Positions 63,744 through 64,000 of a stretch of 64,000 nt of DNA are shown here, piece after piece. The DNA lies in the NCBI GenBank assembly GCA_027886185.1, contig WOAB01000476.1:5952001-6016000 (forward strand), written 5' to 3'. A program made the position numbers and the translations under genes. The stretch's first letter is position 1; the number at the start of each line of letters is the position of its first letter. The notes under the pieces are model-generated. The model saw only the letters and a program-made list of their open reading frames with translations. It had not been told where the DNA came from and did not search any database. This stretch comes from Rheum nobile. Its lineage: Eukaryota; Streptophyta; Magnoliopsida; Caryophyllales; Polygonaceae.

Positions 63744-64000
63744 TGATAGGTGTTATTTCATACACTTTTTCTAGCACCTATTAGCATGATTTGGAGGAGT
63801 TTTGGAGTTGTTTTAGTGCTAAGTCTGCGATCCAGATATTATGGAGAGAAGTGAAGAAATCCAAGGATTGGCAGCTTAGTTGGAGTTCAGAGATGGAGAT
63901 GGAGCTGCTGGAACATCTATGGAGAAGGCTACCAACACTTGGTAGTATTTGGAGAGCAGCTGGAGAAGAGAAGAAGATGAGAAGTTGAAGTCTGGAGTTC
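63744..64000 (+). repeat. LTR I: start of an Athila-like LTR inserted in Copia H (incomplete)
   Basis: TGATAGGTGTTATTTCATACAC follows the interrupted integrase codons. The opening resembles LTR A (TGATGACATCTATTTTATAC). The window ends before any further diagnostic feature. The 65-codon frame at 63791 has no recognisable domain. Confidence 0.6.

Overview
The window reads as repeat-packed plant heterochromatin, probably from an angiosperm (likely a eudicot; species not identifiable). Every coding region I recognise belongs to LTR retrotransposons of the Ty3/Gypsy and Ty1/Copia superfamilies. Plant-type primer-binding sites (initiator-tRNA-Met type TGGTATCAGAGC and the Athila-type tRNA-Asp TGGCGCCGTTGCC), tRNA-derived SINEs and a hAT-like MITE fit this. 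I found no intact host gene, rRNA, true tRNA gene or CRISPR array. Nearly all retroelement ORFs are broken by stops, frameshifts, deletions or younger insertions.

Element names used here. K: Copia, minus strand, 1-3734. C: Gypsy, minus, two copies (3735-6004 and 13374-18414), with relatives C2 (58560-59930), C3 (44091-44560) and a plus-strand scrap (49873-50199). B: Gypsy, plus, carrying nested D and A; copy 1 is 6005-9877 and copy 2 is 18415-32520. D: short gag-only LTR element, 6598-9323 and 19008-21864. A: Athila-type, 9878-13360 (5' part only) and 22419-29723 (both LTRs, TSD TGCCC). J: Copia, plus, 32520-41699, split by E (34626-38150, minus, TSD TGCAG). B2: B/D-like, minus, 41700-44090. 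F: Gypsy, plus, same family as E, 44898-49872. G: Athila-type, minus, about 51437-58186. H: Copia, plus, from 61525, cut at 63744 by the start of another LTR (I).

Two large-scale events stand out. First, the composite C-B-D-A block is present twice in tandem with an offset of about 12.53 kb. The junction at 13361 carries a 13-bp filler copied from about 34 bp upstream, so this is a segmental duplication healed by templated end joining. Copy-specific stops and the later K insertion into copy 1 give a relative chronology. Second, three elements of two unrelated families (E and F, versus Athila-type G) carry arrays of 16-bp near-palindromes (7-nt arm, 2-nt centre, 7-nt arm) in the U3 of their LTRs, just upstream of the TATA-like region. 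F and G share the TTCCGCG-AC/GT-CGCGGAA type. E, although it is F's close relative, carries GAACTCG-GT-CGAGTTC at the same place. G also carries the array inside its gag coding region. The common 20-bp period, the gain or loss of whole units between LTR pairs, and the swapped outer arms around a constant CG-GT/AC-CG core make this the best candidate for an undescribed system. A modular regulatory repeat, or a self-spreading palindrome living in retrotransposons, would both fit.

Functionally, most elements here are non-autonomous. A lacks RT, RNase H and the integrase core; G lacks everything after protease; E keeps gag and the pol tail; D keeps gag only; F lacks protease and most of RT. Any past mobility must have depended on proteins supplied by relatives elsewhere.
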